Shown here in pieces: positions 5,375 through 6,123 of a stretch of DNA of 6,123 bases; positions within the stretch are counted from its first letter, which is position 1; each line of letters opens with the position of its first letter. This DNA is from Treponema sp. (GTDB lineage: Bacteria; Spirochaetota; Spirochaetia; Treponematales; Breznakiellaceae): the NCBI GenBank assembly GCA_031281855.1, contig JAITEW010000293.1, positions 1 to 6,123 of the forward strand. Reading direction: 5' to 3'. Below the pieces are notes generated by a model. It made no database searches. It was not told the origin of the DNA and worked only from the letters and a program-made list of their open reading frames with translations. Position numbers and translations under genes: made by a program.

Positions 5375-6123
5375 GTTCTCCCTCCCAGGCGATAGAGCCG
5401 AAATAGGAAGTTCCGAAACTTCCTGAACGGAACACCTTGTCGTTGATGATCCATTGCTGCTGCGCTTTATTGGTAGCAATGCCTTCAATCTTCAATTCTC
5501 CTAACGCCCTGTTCATCTTTGCCAGCGCGTGTTCCCGGTTTTTTCCGTGCGCAATGAGTTTCGCAACCATAGAGTCATAATGGGGCGGAACCGTACATCC
5601 TGAGTACAGGCATGAATCGAACCGGACCCCGGGGCCTCCGGGTACGTCGAGGCGCAGGACTTTTCCCGGAGCAGCGGCGTTTATCCGGCACTCTATGGCC
5701 CAGCCGTTCATGTCATGAGGGCCGCTTCCGATTTCCATACGGTTTTCGGCGCAGGCCAGGATCTGCTGGCGTATGATATCCGTTCCTGTTACCGCCTCGC
5801 TTACCGGATGCTCCACCTGGACCCGGGCGTTTACTTCCATGAAATAAAAATTCTCCTTTTCAACAAGAAATTCAATGGTTCCGGCTCCCTGGTATTTCAG
5901 TTCCTTAAAAAGGCCCGCCGCTCCTTCGGCCATTTTGAGGCGCATAGAATCGCTCACCCCGGTAGAGGGGCTTTCTTCGATAAGTTTCTGATGGTTCTTC
6001 TGTACCGAACAGTCCCGTTCACCCAGAATCGCCACGCCGCCCCGGCCATCGGAAAGAATCTGGAGTTCTACATGCCTGGGATTTTCGAGGTACTTTTCGA
6101 TAAATACCCTGCCATCGGCGAAG
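5364..6123 (-). CDS. accC: Acetyl-CoA carboxylase biotin carboxylase, C-terminal part (5' end outside window)
   Basis: The window holds the last 252 residues of a protein that is usually about 450. Biotin carboxylase uses ATP and bicarbonate to carboxylate biotin on AccB. Seen, in order: EKYLENPRHVELQ, GERDCSVQKNHQKLIEESPS, GAGTIEFL, FYFMEVNARVQVEHPVSE, ECRIN and VPPHYDSMVAKLI. These keep the residues matching E. coli H209, H236, K238, E276, E288, N290, R292, V295, E296 and R338, so the ATP-grasp and carboxylation site look intact. After ECRINA the usual stretch (E. coli EDPNTFLPSPGK) is replaced by AAPGK, seven residues shorter, with the frame unbroken. The Met-like start of the shorter reading frame is an internal GTG, not the real start. 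The stop overlaps accD by 11 nt. Absence of a pyruvate- or propionyl-CoA-carboxylase type extension, and the accD/accA neighbours, support accC. Confidence 0.96.
   Translation of the reverse strand, partial: FADGRVFIEKYLENPRHVELQILSDGRGGVAILGERDCSVQKNHQKLIEESPSTGVSDSMRLKMAEGAAGLFKELKYQGAGTIEFLVEKENFYFMEVNARVQVEHPVSEAVTGTDIIRQQILACAENRMEIGSGPHDMNGWAIECRINAAAPGKVLRLDVPGGPGVRFDSCLYSGCTVPPHYDSMVAKLIAHGKNREHALAKMNRALGELKIEGIATNKAQQQWIINDKVFRSGSFGTSYFGSIAWEGEHVI
5378..5386 (-). promoter_or_regulatory. Ribosome binding site of accD
   Basis: GGGAGGGAG on the minus strand lies inside the last codons of accC. GGAGG ends 6 nt before the ATG at 5374. It decides the accD start against both the longer in-frame reading and the ATG at 5359. 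Confidence 0.8.

Noticed and set aside
5375..5488. N-terminal extension of AccD to a start at 5488
   Set aside because: It falls inside accC in another frame and does not resemble AccD. The ATG at 5374 has a strong ribosome binding site.
1..6123. Mobile element, CRISPR array, tRNA/rRNA gene, toxin-antitoxin or defence system
   Set aside because: No transposase, terminal repeats, spaced direct repeats, cloverleaf sequence or defence-type protein was seen on either strand. Nearly all of the DNA is taken up by seven conserved genes.

Overview
This window comes from a bacterium with fairly GC-rich coding sequence. Every gene I can support lies on the minus strand, so transcription runs from high to low coordinates. 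The protein sequences read most like a Treponema-type spirochaete. That is an impression from the TcdA, TtcA-like and AccA/AccD sequences, not a search result. A bacterial type II fatty acid synthesis background is safe, because the acetyl-CoA carboxylase is the multi-subunit kind.

Right part (about 3651-6123): an acetyl-CoA carboxylase operon read accC (cut by the window edge), accD, accA. The genes are tightly packed. accC and accD overlap by 11 nt, and accD and accA share one base (TGATG). Together they give biotin carboxylase and the two carboxyltransferase subunits, which make malonyl-CoA. The biotin carrier accB is not in the window and may lie upstream of accC.

Middle (3489-3650): the only intergenic gap, 162 nt. 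Downstream of accA it holds two small AT-rich hairpins that make poor terminators. Ahead of the next operon it holds a near-consensus sigma70 promoter (TTGAAA, 17 nt, TACAAT). A tandem 7-bp repeat abuts its -35 box and an imperfect 25-bp palindrome covers the -35 box and spacer. The predicted transcription start falls within about 2 nt of the tcdA ATG.

Left part (1-3488): a four-gene operon tcdA, ttcA-like, tatD and a DUF482/FemAB-like acyltransferase gene (cut by the window edge). Each junction is a 4-nt overlap (GTGA, ATGA, ATGA), so translation is probably coupled. The first two genes encode enzymes acting on the tRNA anticodon loop: dehydration of t6A at position 37 and 2-thiolation of C32. 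TatD is a metal-dependent nuclease. The DUF482 protein belongs to a GNAT-fold family of unproven substrate.

I see no mobile element, CRISPR array, RNA gene or defence system. Most of the window is housekeeping. The points most worth checking are the tcdA control region, a 7-residue gap in a conserved loop of AccC, and an extra CxCC cluster in the TtcA-like protein.
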